A stretch of 48,653 bases of DNA from Nitrospirota bacterium. Lineage in GTDB: Bacteria; Nitrospirota; Nitrospiria; 2-01-FULL-66-17. Below, in pieces: positions 15,534-24,649 of the stretch; the first letter of the stretch is position 1, and each line of letters starts with the position of its first letter. The stretch spans positions 1 through 48,653 of the forward strand of contig JACQCD010000044.1 of the NCBI GenBank assembly GCA_016201825.1, in the 5' to 3' direction. Below the pieces are notes generated by a model, which was given only the letters and a program-made list of their open reading frames with translations, did no database searches and had not been told where the DNA came from. Both the position numbers and the translations under genes were made by a program.

Positions 15534-18095
15534 GTGAAGCCGGTTCGGACGTTTACCGTGGTGCCATCGCTCCCGCCCAGACTGGAGCGACTGCGGGATC
15601 TCGCATATAACCTTTACTGGTCGTGGGACCACACCACTCGAGGGATGTTCCGTCGCCTTGATGCGGAGTTGTGGGAAGACAGCGGACATAACCCCGTCCT
15701 GATGTTGGGGCGGATCAATCAGAGTACACTGAACGCCGCGCTGGAGGACGAAGGGTTCCTCTCCCACTACGACCGCGTCTGCAAGAGACTGGATACCTAT
15801 CTGGGAAGCCCAACCACCTGGTACCGTACCACCCGAAGGGGAACCGGGGCCGAATGCATCGGGTATTTCTCGGCCGAATTCGCGCTGACCGACTGCTTGC
15901 CGTTGTACTCGGGCGGCCTGGGCATTCTCGCCGGCGATCACTTGAAGTCGGCCGGTGAACTGGGGCTTCCGATGGTGGGGGTCGGCTTGCTGTATCAACA
16001 GGGCTACTTCACGCAGTACCTCAACGCCGACGGCTGGCAACAGGAATCCTCCACCGACAACGATTTTTACAACCTGCCCCTCCAGCCGGTGCGGGATGAG
16101 GGCGGTCGCCATCTCACGGTCTCGGTGGCGTTGCCGGGACGAGACGTCGCCATCCAAATCTGGCGCGTCCAGGTGGGCCGGGTTCCCCTCTATCTCTTGG
16201 ATACCAACACCGCCGCAAACCGGCCGGAGGACCGCGCCATCACCGACCAGCTCTACGGCGGCGATATCGAGGTTCGGCTGCGCCAGGAAATGGTCTTGGG
16301 CATGGGAGGGTTGAGGGCGCTTCTGGCGCTGGGTCTACGGCCCACGGTCTGCCACATGAACGAGGGACACTCGGCGTTTCTCGCGCTCGATCGGATCCGT
16401 TGTCTGATGGCGGAGTACGGACTGTCCTTCCCCGAGGCGCGCGACGTCGCCGCGGCCGGGCACGTCTTCACGACGCACACCGCCGTGTCCGCTGGCAGCG
16501 ATTATTTTTCGCCGGAGCTGATCGAACGGTACTTGGGCCAGTTGTACCGAGACCTCGGTCTTTCGCGGAATGAATTCTTCGCGCTGGGCCGACAGAATCC
16601 GGACGACGACCACGAGGCGTTCTGCATGACGGTCCTCGCGCTGCGGCTCTCGGCCCACCTCAACGCCGTGAGCCGTCTCCACGAAACCGTGTCGCGGAGG
16701 ATCTGGGGCGGAGTCTGGCCGCACGTGCCTCGCGACGAATCTCCGCTCTCCCACGTCTCGAACGGGATCCATGTGCGGTCGTGGATTTCGCGCGATCTGG
16801 ATGAACTGTTCGATCTCTATCTGGGTGAAAATTGGGTGGAGCGGGCGGGCGAGTCGGCCGTCTGGCAGGGGGTGGAGCGCATCCCGTCGGTCGAGTTGTG
16901 GCGGGCGTACGAACGGCGGCGGGAGCGGCTGGTGGCGTTCGCGCGGGGGCGTTTTCGCGGGCAGCTCCAGGCCAAGGGCGCGACCGAGTCCGAACTCTCG
17001 CGGGCCGACGAGGTCTTAAACCCCGACATCCTGACGATTGGATTTGCCCGCCGTTTCGTCCCGTACAAGCGCGCCACCCTCCTGCTGCGCGATCCGGATC
17101 GGCTGGCCGCCCTGCTCAACGACTCGAACCGACCCGTGCAAATCATCTACGCGGGCAAAGCGCACCCCCGCGACGATGCCGGCAAGGAATTGATCCGCGA
17201 GATCCTTCACCTGGCTCGGCAGGAACGGTTTAGGAACCGTATCGTCTTCTTGGAGAATTACGACATGGAGGTGGCGCGGTACATGGTTCAGGGAGTGGAC
17301 GTGTGGCTCAACACGCCGCGCCGGGGCTTGGAGGCGAGCGGGACGAGCGGGATGAAAGCGGCGGCCAACGGGGTGCTGAACCTGAGTATCCTCGACGGCT
17401 GGTGGGAGGAGGCCTATCGCCCCGAGCTTGGCTGGGCCATCGGTCGCGGGGAGGAAGACGGCAACGAGGCCAACCGGGACGAGGTCGAGTCTCACGCCCT
17501 GTACGACCTTCTGGAGAAGGAAGTGGTCCCGATGTTCTACGAGCGGGGATCCGACCATCTCCCGCGCCGATGGATCGCCCGTATGAAACGAGCGATGACG
17601 ACGCTGTGCCCCGCGTTCAACACGCACCGGATGGTGCGCGAATACGCCGAGCGCTTCTACTTCCCGGCCGGCGAGCACTTCGAGCGGCTCTTCGCGACGG
17701 GGTTCGCGCGGGCGAAGAGCCTCGCGGCGTGGAAAGCGAAGACGCGATCCCACTGGTCCGAACTGCGGATCGAGAAGATCGAGGCACCGGGTCCCCTCCA
17801 ATTGAAGGTCGGAGATAAGACCGACGTGAAGGCCTGGGTGCGGCTGGGCACGCTCGCGCCGGGAGATGTGTCGGTGCAACTCTACCTGGGACGCCTGGAT
17901 GCGCGGGGAGAGATCGCGGATGCCGAGGTAACCCAAATGGAGTTCAAGGAACGATCGAGCGACGGCCTGTCGTTGTTCGAGGCCTGGGCGGTCCCGTGCA
18001 GCAAGAGCGGTCTGCACGGCTATACGGTTAGGATCGTGCCGGGGCACGAGGATCTGTGGAATCCGTGGGAGATGGGCCTGGTCCTGTGGGCCTAA
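15534..18095 (+). CDS. glgP: Alpha-glucan (glycogen) phosphorylase
   Basis: This 853-residue cytoplasmic enzyme releases glucose-1-phosphate from glycogen or maltodextrin. An N-terminal DUF3417 domain (LERLRDLAYNLYWSWD) precedes the GT35 catalytic core. EASGTSGMKAAANGVLNLS contains the lysine (K608) that binds pyridoxal phosphate, and CHMNEGHSAFLALD and GFARRFVPYKRATLL are diagnostic of the short TIGR02094-type bacterial/archaeal family. A C-terminal beta domain of about 120 residues follows, usual for this group. One oddity is PRRGLEASG where PRRPLEASG is usual. The start is GTG with a weak upstream GGGGA. The gene ends directly at a large inverted repeat. Confidence 0.92.
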   Translation: MKPVRTFTVVPSLPPRLERLRDLAYNLYWSWDHTTRGMFRRLDAELWEDSGHNPVLMLGRINQSTLNAALEDEGFLSHYDRVCKRLDTYLGSPTTWYRTTRRGTGAECIGYFSAEFALTDCLPLYSGGLGILAGDHLKSAGELGLPMVGVGLLYQQGYFTQYLNADGWQQESSTDNDFYNLPLQPVRDEGGRHLTVSVALPGRDVAIQIWRVQVGRVPLYLLDTNTAANRPEDRAITDQLYGGDIEVRLRQEMVLGMGGLRALLALGLRPTVCHMNEGHSAFLALDRIRCLMAEYGLSFPEARDVAAAGHVFTTHTAVSAGSDYFSPELIERYLGQLYRDLGLSRNEFFALGRQNPDDDHEAFCMTVLALRLSAHLNAVSRLHETVSRRIWGGVWPHVPRDESPLSHVSNGIHVRSWISRDLDELFDLYLGENWVERAGESAVWQGVERIPSVELWRAYERRRERLVAFARGRFRGQLQAKGATESELSRADEVLNPDILTIGFARRFVPYKRATLLLRDPDRLAALLNDSNRPVQIIYAGKAHPRDDAGKELIREILHLARQERFRNRIVFLENYDMEVARYMVQGVDVWLNTPRRGLEASGTSGMKAAANGVLNLSILDGWWEEAYRPELGWAIGRGEEDGNEANRDEVESHALYDLLEKEVVPMFYERGSDHLPRRWIARMKRAMTTLCPAFNTHRMVREYAERFYFPAGEHFERLFATGFARAKSLAAWKAKTRSHWSELRIEKIEAPGPLQLKVGDKTDVKAWVRLGTLAPGDVSVQLYLGRLDARGEIADAEVTQMEFKERSSDGLSLFEAWAVPCSKSGLHGYTVRIVPGHEDLWNPWEMGLVLWA

Positions 18096-18240
18096 GAGCC
18101 TGTCCATGGACGGCCATCTGCGGCGTTGTCGGTCGGTCTTGCGTGCTCACGTACGACACGTAGGGGTTCGACATGTCGAACCCCTACAAGGCGCGCAAGG
18201 CCTCCTTCCGCCTTGCATCTGGCCATCCCTGAACAGGCTC
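18096..18240. repeat. MITE-like inverted repeat with 28-bp palindromic core
   Basis: GAGCCTGTCCATGGACGGCC (from 18096) is matched in inverse orientation by the end at 18240, whose complement reads GAGCCTGTTCAGGGATGGCC. The two ends agree at about 21 of 26 positions. At the centre is a perfect 28-bp palindrome (18160-18187) with left half GTAGGGGTTCGACA. The element begins immediately after the glgP stop and carries no gene, so it looks like a small non-autonomous element. It fills most of the gap before the hydrogenase operon. Confidence 0.7.
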
Positions 18241-18293
18241 CAACACCCATATACTCGGACACACTTCTAAACCGAGGGAGCCCGACGGAGACG

Positions 18294-19400
18294 GTGCAGA
18301 TCATCGAGCGATCCGCGTTCCCTGTGCTCTGTGAGGCGCTGCAACGGCGAGGTTACGAACTGGTCGGGCCCACGCTCCGCGACGGCGCGATCGTCTACGA
18401 TCGGCTCGCGTCGGCCGCCGATCTGCCGATCGGGTGGACGGACGAGCAGCAGGGCGGAGCGTATCGCCTCAAACAACGACCGGATGGCGCGCTCTTCGGC
18501 TACGCCGTCGGCCCGCACTCGTGGAAGAAATACTTTCTGCCGTCGGAGCAGGCGCTCTGGCGAGCCGAACGCGAGGAGAACGGGTTTCGCATTATCGAAG
18601 ACCGGCGGGACGCTCCGAAACTCGTGCTGATCGGGGTCCGTTCGTGCGAATTGCACGCCATGGCCATCCAAGACAAGGTGTTGATGGGCGGGGCGTGCGT
18701 CGATCCCTGGTACGCGTCGCAACGCGAACGCGTGTTCATTGTGGCGGTGAACTGCGGGCAGGCGGGGGGCACGTGCTTTTGCGTGTCGATGCACACGGGG
18801 CCGAAGGCGACGTCGGGGTACGACTTGGCGTTGACCGAGGTCTTGGAAGGCGACCGTCATTACTTCGTGGTCGATGTCGGCACGGAAGCGGGTGAGGCGC
18901 TTCTTCTGGACATCCCGCACCGCGAGGCGCGCGACGAGGAAGCGAAGACCGCCGAGGAGGTCGTGACGCAGACGGCGAAGACGATGGGCCGGACGATGGA
19001 CACCACCTCCATTAAGGAACTTCTGTATGCCAATGTGGAGCATCCTCGTTGGGAGCGCGTCGCGGCCCGCTGCCTGGCGTGCGGCAACTGCACGATGGTC
19101 TGCCCGACTTGTTATTGCACCACGGTGGAAGACGTGACGGATCTCGCGGGCGAGCAGACCGAGCGGCGGCGGACGTGGGACTCGTGTTTCACGATGGACT
19201 TCTCCCACCTCCACGGCGTCGGCAGCGTGCGATCGTCGACCAAGGGCCGTTACCGCCAGTGGATGACGCACAAGCTCGCCACCTGGTTCGACCAGTTCGG
19301 CACCAGCGGCTGCGTGGGGTGCGGTCGATGCATTACGTGGTGCCCGGTCGCGATCGACATCACCGAAGAAGTCCGCGCGATCCGCGAGGCCACGTCGTGA
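18294..19400 (+). CDS. hydB: Group 3b [NiFe] hydrogenase, beta (Fe-S) subunit
   Basis: This 368-residue cytoplasmic electron-transfer subunit is the HydB/HyhB beta subunit of sulfhydrogenase. It carries [4Fe-4S] clusters between the hydrogenase dimer and the NAD(P)H-binding gamma subunit. Two 4Fe-4S motifs are visible: CLACGNCTMVCP (C260, C263, C266, C270) and CVGCGRCITWCP (C340, C343, C346, C350), plus CFC near residue 160. The N-terminal domain is the family's alpha/beta region (LIGVRSCELHAM). GTG 18294 is chosen because upstream in-frame sequence falls into the inverted repeat and is arginine/threonine junk; the ribosome-binding site is weak. It overlaps the next gene by four bases. Confidence 0.92.
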   Translation: MQIIERSAFPVLCEALQRRGYELVGPTLRDGAIVYDRLASAADLPIGWTDEQQGGAYRLKQRPDGALFGYAVGPHSWKKYFLPSEQALWRAEREENGFRIIEDRRDAPKLVLIGVRSCELHAMAIQDKVLMGGACVDPWYASQRERVFIVAVNCGQAGGTCFCVSMHTGPKATSGYDLALTEVLEGDRHYFVVDVGTEAGEALLLDIPHREARDEEAKTAEEVVTQTAKTMGRTMDTTSIKELLYANVEHPRWERVAARCLACGNCTMVCPTCYCTTVEDVTDLAGEQTERRRTWDSCFTMDFSHLHGVGSVRSSTKGRYRQWMTHKLATWFDQFGTSGCVGCGRCITWCPVAIDITEEVRAIREATS

Positions 19401-20275
19401 ACGGACCATTGTCCCCCGTCGGGGTTCAACATGTTGAACCCCGACAAAATCCCTACGTTCCGCATCTTGCCGAGATTGTCGAGAAACGATGGGAGGCGCC
19501 GCGGATTTTTACCTATCGCCTCCGGTTCCGCGACGAGGCGCGCCGTCGCGCGTTCCGATTTTTCCCCGGCCAATTTAATATGATCTACGCCTTCGGCGTG
19601 GGGGAGGTGCCGATCTCGATCGTCTCCGACCCCGAGGACGCCGACCTGCTCGATCATACGATCCGAGTGGCGGGAGACGTCACGGGCGCGCTGGATCGCC
19701 TTGATGCGGGCGACGTGGTGGGGCTCCGAGGACCGTACGGCAGCGGCTGGCCGCTGGAGGAGGCGCGCGGCAAGGACGTGATCCTGGTGACGGGGGGGCT
19801 CGGCTGCGCGCCGGTGGTGTCGGTGATCAACTACGTCGTCAAGCGGCGCGAATCCTACGGCGCGCTCAAGATCCTCCACGGGATCAAGACGCCGAAGGAC
19901 CTGCTGTATCGGGAGCGATTCCAGGCGTGGGGCCGCATTCCGAACACCGAGGTGCACCTGACCTCCGATCAAGGCGACGGGCAATGGCGCTATCACATCG
20001 GGGTGGTGACCAATCTCTTCCGGCGGATCACGATCGATACGCGCAACAGCCTCGTCATGATGTGCGGCCCGGAGACGATGATGCGCTTCTCGGTGCGCGA
20101 TCTGATGACCCAGGGCCTGTCGGCCGACCGAATCTATCTCTCGTTGGAGCGGAACATGAAGTGCGCCGTCGTGCTGTGCGGGCACTGTCAATACGGCCCG
20201 ACGTTCGTCTGCCGGGAGGGGCCGGTGTATCGCTACGATCGCATCCAGCCGTGGTTCGACGTCAAGGAGATCTGA
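19397..20275 (+). CDS. hydG: Group 3b [NiFe] hydrogenase, gamma (FAD/NAD(P)-binding) subunit
   Basis: This 292-residue diaphorase subunit passes electrons between NAD(P)H and the hydrogenase. It has a ferredoxin-reductase FAD domain ([21 protein letters not shown], a variant of the RxYS-type FAD motif), an NAD(P) domain ([22 protein letters not shown]) and a C-terminal [2Fe-2S] site ([19 protein letters not shown]). GTG 19397 overlaps the hydB stop as GTGA. The first ~17 residues are encoded largely by a 28-bp palindrome (19418-19445), giving [10 protein letters not shown]; family proteins normally begin at [11 protein letters not shown]. The element therefore appears inserted in frame at the N terminus. 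Confidence 0.92.
   Translation: MNGPLSPVGVQHVEPRQNPYVPHLAEIVEKRWEAPRIFTYRLRFRDEARRRAFRFFPGQFNMIYAFGVGEVPISIVSDPEDADLLDHTIRVAGDVTGALDRLDAGDVVGLRGPYGSGWPLEEARGKDVILVTGGLGCAPVVSVINYVVKRRESYGALKILHGIKTPKDLLYRERFQAWGRIPNTEVHLTSDQGDGQWRYHIGVVTNLFRRITIDTRNSLVMMCGPETMMRFSVRDLMTQGLSADRIYLSLERNMKCAVVLCGHCQYGPTFVCREGPVYRYDRIQPWFDVKEI
19418..19445. repeat. 28-bp ACATGT-centred palindrome, copy 2 (inside hydG)
   Basis: This is a perfect palindrome with left half GTCGGGGTTCAACA. It has the same length and centre as the copies at 18160-18187 and 24600-24627. It is translated as part of the hydG N terminus, with the frame kept open. Confidence 0.8.
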
Positions 20276-20276
20276 G

Positions 20277-21056
20277 GTGGCGCCCGCGCCGAAACTCAAA
20301 TTGGCCGTGTGGAAATTCGCGTCGTGCGACGGGTGCCAGTTGACCCTCCTCAATTGCGAGGATGAACTGCTGGCAATCGCCGACAGAGTCGACATCGCCG
20401 AGTTTCGCGAGGCGTCGCGGGCCGTGGCGCAGGGGCCGTACGATCTTTCCTTGGTCGAAGGGTCGATCACCACCGTCCGCGACGCCTCGCGGATACTGGA
20501 GATCCGGAGGGCGTCGAAGACTCTGGTGACGATCGGCGCCTGCGCCACGGCGGGGGGGATCCAGGCGCTGCGCAACTTCAAGGACGTGAACGACTTCATC
20601 TCGCTCGTCTACGCGTCGCCGCAGTACATCGACACGCTGGCCACCTCGACGGCCATCGCCGCCCACGTTCGCGTCGATTTCGAGCTGCGCGGCTGCCCCA
20701 TCGATGCGCGGCAATTGATCGAGGTCATCGGCGCGTACGTTCACGGGCACCGGCCGCGCACGCCGTCTCACAGCGTGTGCATCGAGTGCAAGCAGAGGGG
20801 AACGGTCTGTGTGATGGTCGCCCGCGGCACGCCGTGTCTGGGACCCGTGACCCACACCGGTTGCGGCGCACTCTGCCCCACGTACCACCGCGGTTGCTAT
20901 GGCTGTTTCGGCCCGATGGAGACGCCGAACACGGGCTCGTTGAGCGAGTGGTGGGGCCATCTCGGAGTGAGGGAGGAGGACGTCGTGCGCGCGTTCCGCA
21001 CGTTCAACGCCGACGCCGAGGCGTTTCGCCGCGAGGCTCAAGCCCATGAGCACTAG
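20277..21056 (+). CDS. hydD: Group 3b [NiFe] hydrogenase, small (delta) subunit
   Basis: This 259-residue electron-transfer subunit pairs with the NiFe large subunit and carries three Fe-S clusters. The proximal cluster motif is ASCDGCQ (C17, C20), with [14 protein letters not shown] about 65 residues later. The C-terminal half holds [28 protein letters not shown] and [14 protein letters not shown], giving ligands for the other clusters. There is no twin-arginine signal, so it is cytoplasmic as expected for group 3. GTG 20277 starts two bases after hydG ends; the last 11 bases overlap hydA. Confidence 0.93.
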   Translation: MAPAPKLKLAVWKFASCDGCQLTLLNCEDELLAIADRVDIAEFREASRAVAQGPYDLSLVEGSITTVRDASRILEIRRASKTLVTIGACATAGGIQALRNFKDVNDFISLVYASPQYIDTLATSTAIAAHVRVDFELRGCPIDARQLIEVIGAYVHGHRPRTPSHSVCIECKQRGTVCVMVARGTPCLGPVTHTGCGALCPTYHRGCYGCFGPMETPNTGSLSEWWGHLGVREEDVVRAFRTFNADAEAFRREAQAHEH

Positions 21057-22347
21057 GACGATCACGGTCGATACCCTGGCCCGCGTCGAAGGCGAGGGCG
21101 CCCTGACCGTCACCCTTGAGGGCGATACGGTGATCGACGTCAAGCTCAAGCTCTTCGAGCCGCCGCGCTTCTTCGAAGCGCTCCTGCGCGGCCGGCGATT
21201 CGAGGAGGCCCCGGACATCACGTCGCGCATCTGCGGGATCTGCCCGATCGCGTACCAGATGAGCGCGGCGCACGCGATGGAAAACGCGTGCGGCGTGAGG
21301 GTCGACGGAGCGCTCCGCGTGCTGCGGCGGCTGATCTACTGCGGCGAGTGGATCGAGAGCCACGCGCTGCACGTCTACATGCTGCACGCGCCGGACTTTC
21401 TCGGCTACGAGAGCGCGATCCACATGGCCAAGGACCATCCGGCCATCGTCGAGCGTGGACTTCAATTGAAGAAAGTAGGGAACGACGTGATCGTCCTGCT
21501 CGGCGGCCGGTCCGTCCATCCGGTCAACGTGCGCTTGGGCGGGTTCTATAAAGCGCCGACCAAGCTGGAGCTGGCTCCGCTGGCGGAGAAACTTCGGTGG
21601 GCGCGGGATGCCGCGATCGAGACCGTGCGCTGGGTGGCGAGTCTCCCGATCCCGGAGTTCGAGCAGGACTACGAGTTCGTCGGGCTGCGCCACCCCGACG
21701 AGTACCCGTTCAACGAGGGACGGCTGGTGTCGGATCGCGGGCTCGACATTGCGATTTCCGAGTACGACGCGCACTTCGCCGAAGAGCAGGTCGCGCATTC
21801 CAACGCCCTGCACTCGACGCTCCGCGAGCGGGGCGCCTACGCCGTCGGTCCCCTGGCGCGGTACAGCCTCAACTTCGACCGACTGTCGCCATTGGCGCAA
21901 GAGGCGGCTCGGGCGGCGGGTCTGGGCCCGGTCTGCCGGAATCCCTTTCAGAGCATCGTCGTCCGGAGCGTGGAAATTCTTTATGCCTGCGACGAGGCCC
22001 TGCGCCTCATCGACGGCTACGAGATGCCGGCGCGCCACGCGGTGGAGGTTCGCCCGCGCGCGGCGGTCGGTTACGCCTGCACCGAAGCGCCGCGCGGCAT
22101 TCTCTACCACCGGTACCAGATCGACGAGCACGGGACGATCCTCGACGCGAAGATCGTCCCGCCCACGTCGCAGAACCAAAAGACGATCGAACGCGACCTC
22201 GCTCACGTCGTGCCCAAGTACGTCAGCCTTCCCAACGAGCAATTAACGTGGCGGTGCGAGCAGGCGATCCGAAACTATGACCCGTGCATATCGTGTGCAA
22301 CGCATTTTCTGACGCTGACGATCGAGCAAGCATCGGTGCGAACATAA
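21046..22347 (+). CDS. hydA: Group 3b [NiFe] hydrogenase, large (alpha) subunit
   Basis: This 433-residue catalytic subunit is where H2 is split or made. The four nickel-binding cysteines are present: RICGICP (C63, C66) and DPCISC (C414, C417). The conserved His420 is followed by a 13-residue tail ([13 protein letters not shown]), which the protease encoded at 24115 should remove after cofactor insertion. The N-terminal [12 protein letters not shown] is typical. The length and short tail fit the soluble NAD(P)-linked group 3b enzymes (sulfhydrogenases), known to be bidirectional and in some organisms able to reduce polysulfide. Confidence 0.95.
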   Translation: MSTRTITVDTLARVEGEGALTVTLEGDTVIDVKLKLFEPPRFFEALLRGRRFEEAPDITSRICGICPIAYQMSAAHAMENACGVRVDGALRVLRRLIYCGEWIESHALHVYMLHAPDFLGYESAIHMAKDHPAIVERGLQLKKVGNDVIVLLGGRSVHPVNVRLGGFYKAPTKLELAPLAEKLRWARDAAIETVRWVASLPIPEFEQDYEFVGLRHPDEYPFNEGRLVSDRGLDIAISEYDAHFAEEQVAHSNALHSTLRERGAYAVGPLARYSLNFDRLSPLAQEAARAAGLGPVCRNPFQSIVVRSVEILYACDEALRLIDGYEMPARHAVEVRPRAAVGYACTEAPRGILYHRYQIDEHGTILDAKIVPPTSQNQKTIERDLAHVVPKYVSLPNEQLTWRCEQAIRNYDPCISCATHFLTLTIEQASVRT

Positions 22348-22369
22348 ACATCGTGTAAGGAGGCCCAGC

Positions 22370-22804
22370 ATGGAAGTTCGCAGCAAGAGCTATCGGTATC
22401 CAACCACGGTTCGGTGGACCGGCCAGAAAATCGGCACGAGTTCGGTTGCGGGAAAGCCCAACCTTCAAGTCGCCACGCCACCCGAGTTTAAGGGGCACGA
22501 AGGAATCTGGTCGCCCGAGGATCTCTTCGTGGCGGCCGCGAACTCCTGTCTGATGACCACGTTTCTCTCGTTCGCCGAACGGGCGGGTCTCGGTTTCACC
22601 GCGTATGAGAGCGAGGCGGAGGGTCTCCTGGAGTTGGTCGATGGCAAGTTCATGTTCACGACCATCGTCTTAAAACCCAAGGTCACGCTCAAGCCGGGCG
22701 AGGATGCCGGCAAAGCCAAGGAGCTGGTCATGAAGGCGGAGGCGAACTGTCTGATTTCGAATTCAATGAAGACAAAGGTCACGGTCGAACCGATCGTGTC
22801 ATAA
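22370..22804 (+). CDS. OsmC-family peroxiredoxin
   Basis: This 144-residue protein has an OsmC/Ohr fold: WSPEDLFVAAANSCLMTTFL contains the first reactive cysteine (C60) and AEANCLISNSMKTKV the second (C127). The family reduces organic or sulfur-derived peroxides using its cysteine pair; this version resembles the SACOL1771 branch. AAGGAGG precedes the ATG, and only 22 bases separate it from hydA, so it belongs to the hydrogenase operon. A role in shielding the enzyme from peroxides or persulfides is inference. Confidence 0.88.
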   Translation: MEVRSKSYRYPTTVRWTGQKIGTSSVAGKPNLQVATPPEFKGHEGIWSPEDLFVAAANSCLMTTFLSFAERAGLGFTAYESEAEGLLELVDGKFMFTTIVLKPKVTLKPGEDAGKAKELVMKAEANCLISNSMKTKVTVEPIVS

Positions 22805-22818
22805 CCGGGGGAGGATGT

Positions 22819-24066
22819 ATGGCGCGGATTGTCATCATCGGGGCATCGATCGGCGGGCTTCCGGCGGCCTACGAGTGTCGGAAGGCACTGGGCAAGAAGC
22901 ATCGGATCACCATCGTCTCAAACGTGGATTTCTTCCACTTCGTGCCGTCCAACCCCTGGGTTGCCGTGGGGTGGCGGACCAGGAAAGACATCAGCTTCCA
23001 GTTGGCGCCGGTTCTAAAGAAGAAAGGGATCGAGTTCGTGCAGGCCGCGGCGGAGCGGATCGAGCCGGCACAGAATCGAGTGATCACCGCGAAGGGCGAG
23101 GTGCCGTACGACTACCTCATCGTTGCCACCGGGCCGAAACTGAATTTCCCCGCCGTGCCGGGCCTGGGACCGAGCGCCTACACCCAGTCGATCTGTACGG
23201 TGGATCATGCGGAGCAGGCCTGGGTGACCTATCAGGCCTTTCTCAAGGATCCGGGACCGATCGTCGTCGGCGCAGCGCAGGGAGCGTCCTGTTTCGGTCC
23301 CGCGTATGAGATGGCTTTTATCCTGGACGCTGATCTGCGCAAAAAGCGGATTCGGAAAAAAGTGCCAATCACGTTCGTCACACCGGAGCCCTACATCGGC
23401 CACATGGGGCTGGCCGGGGTGGGCAAATCCCAACGGCTGATGGAAGACGAGTTCGCGGACCACAGCATCACGCCGATTACCAACGCGACGATCAAAGAGG
23501 TGCAACCGGGCAAGCTCGCGCTGGTGAGCGGGCAGGAGATTCCGTTTCGGTACGCGATGTTCATCCCGCCCTTCGCCGGCGTCGATGCCGTGGCCGGCAC
23601 CTCGGGGCTGTGTAACCCCAAGGGTTTTGTGAACATCGATCGGTATCAGGCTAATCCGACGTACAAGAACATCTACGCCGTGGGCGTGTGCGTGGCGATC
23701 GCGCCCGTCGAACAGACGCAGGTGCCGACCGGCGCGCCCAAGACCGGTTACATGATCGAGTCGATGGTGGCGGCCGCCGTGCAGAACATCAAGGCGGACA
23801 TCGAGAACGACCCCAAGCGCCAGACCGCGACCTGGAACGCCATCTGCCTCGCCGACATGGGGGATACCGGCATCGCGTTCGTCGCGCTCCCGCAGATGGC
23901 GCCCCGGAATCTCAACTGGGCCAAGAAGGGGAAGTGGGTGCATCTGTCCAAGATCATGCTGGAAAAGTATTTCCTGCGCAAGATGAAGCGCGGGACGAGC
24001 GAGCCGTTTTACGAGCGGGCGATCCTGAACGCGCTGGGGATCACAAAGCTGGAGCGCTCGGCATGA
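22819..24066 (+). CDS. sqr: Sulfide:quinone oxidoreductase
   Basis: This 415-residue FAD enzyme oxidises sulfide to polysulfur or persulfide at the membrane and passes electrons to quinone. The N-terminal FAD fold is VIIGASIGGLPAAYE. The three cysteines of the SQR cycle fall at the expected places: C126 (SICTVD), C158 (GASCFGPAYE) and C343 (AICLADMGDTG). The C terminus is amphipathic and basic (WAKKGKWVHLSKIMLEKYFL), suiting membrane attachment. It starts 14 bases after the OsmC gene and sits inside the hydrogenase block, which suggests sulfur and H2 metabolism are coupled here. Confidence 0.9.
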   Translation: MARIVIIGASIGGLPAAYECRKALGKKHRITIVSNVDFFHFVPSNPWVAVGWRTRKDISFQLAPVLKKKGIEFVQAAAERIEPAQNRVITAKGEVPYDYLIVATGPKLNFPAVPGLGPSAYTQSICTVDHAEQAWVTYQAFLKDPGPIVVGAAQGASCFGPAYEMAFILDADLRKKRIRKKVPITFVTPEPYIGHMGLAGVGKSQRLMEDEFADHSITPITNATIKEVQPGKLALVSGQEIPFRYAMFIPPFAGVDAVAGTSGLCNPKGFVNIDRYQANPTYKNIYAVGVCVAIAPVEQTQVPTGAPKTGYMIESMVAAAVQNIKADIENDPKRQTATWNAICLADMGDTGIAFVALPQMAPRNLNWAKKGKWVHLSKIMLEKYFLRKMKRGTSEPFYERAILNALGITKLERSA

Positions 24067-24114
24067 AGGGCGTGAATGGGGGATGGGGGGATTGGCTCGC
24101 AGGGAGGTGGAGCG

Positions 24115-24603
24115 ATGGCGAGTCGGGATAGGGCGCGAACTCTGGTGATCGGGATCGGCAGCCCCGACCGCGGCGACGATGGCGTCGGACCCTTGGTCAT
24201 CGAGCTGCTGCGGGAGCGGGGAGACCGGGACCTCGCGTTCCTCGATCATCACGGGGAGGGAGCGGCGCTGATCGAGGCCTGGGACGGCTCGGCGGCCGTC
24301 TTCCTGGTGGACGCGGTTCGTTCCGGCGCGGCGCCGGGTGCCATTCATCGGATCGACGCCTGCGTCCGATCGGTCCCGGTGCAGATCTTTCACACGTCGT
24401 CCCACGCGTTCAACGTGGCGGAGGCCATCGAGCTGGCGCGCGTCCTGAACCGTCTCCCCCCACGTCTGATCGTGTACGGCGTTGAAGGCCGGCGGTTCGA
24501 CGTCGGGTCCGGAATGTCTTCCGAGGTGGCGAGGGCCACCGACGAGGTGGTCGAACGCCTGTTCAAGGAGGTTGATGGAAGCGTGCGCGAGGTTTCTTGG
24601 TAG
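24115..24603 (+). CDS. [NiFe] hydrogenase large-subunit maturation protease
   Basis: This 162-residue endopeptidase of the HycI/HybD/HoxW family senses inserted nickel and clips the C-terminal tail of the large subunit. GIGSPDRGDDGVG (about residues 13-25) matches the first metal-binding motif, with Ser where Asn is usual. VFLVDAVRSG supplies the second acid (D66), and FHTSSHAF the histidine pair (H93/H97). ATG 24115 is chosen because AGGGAGG lies just upstream. Its stop codon TAG is the start of a 28-bp palindrome, so the native C terminus may have been altered. Confidence 0.88.
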   Translation: MASRDRARTLVIGIGSPDRGDDGVGPLVIELLRERGDRDLAFLDHHGEGAALIEAWDGSAAVFLVDAVRSGAAPGAIHRIDACVRSVPVQIFHTSSHAFNVAEAIELARVLNRLPPRLIVYGVEGRRFDVGSGMSSEVARATDEVVERLFKEVDGSVREVSW

Positions 24604-24627
24604 GGGCGCGACATGTCGTGCCCCTAC
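24600..24627. repeat. 28-bp ACATGT-centred palindrome, copy 3
   Basis: The left half is GTAGGGGCGCGACA; the right half matches with one mismatch. The TAG at 24601-24603 is the stop codon of the maturation protease. It is of the same family as 18160-18187 and 19418-19445. Confidence 0.8.
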
Positions 24628-24649
24628 GGACAGGAATGGATCGGGAATC

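Noticed and set aside
18126-18293. A longer N terminus for the hydrogenase beta subunit
   Set aside because: The extra 56 residues are encoded by the inverted repeat and are Arg/Thr/Ser-rich junk, unlike the family; GTG 18294 gives a normal start.
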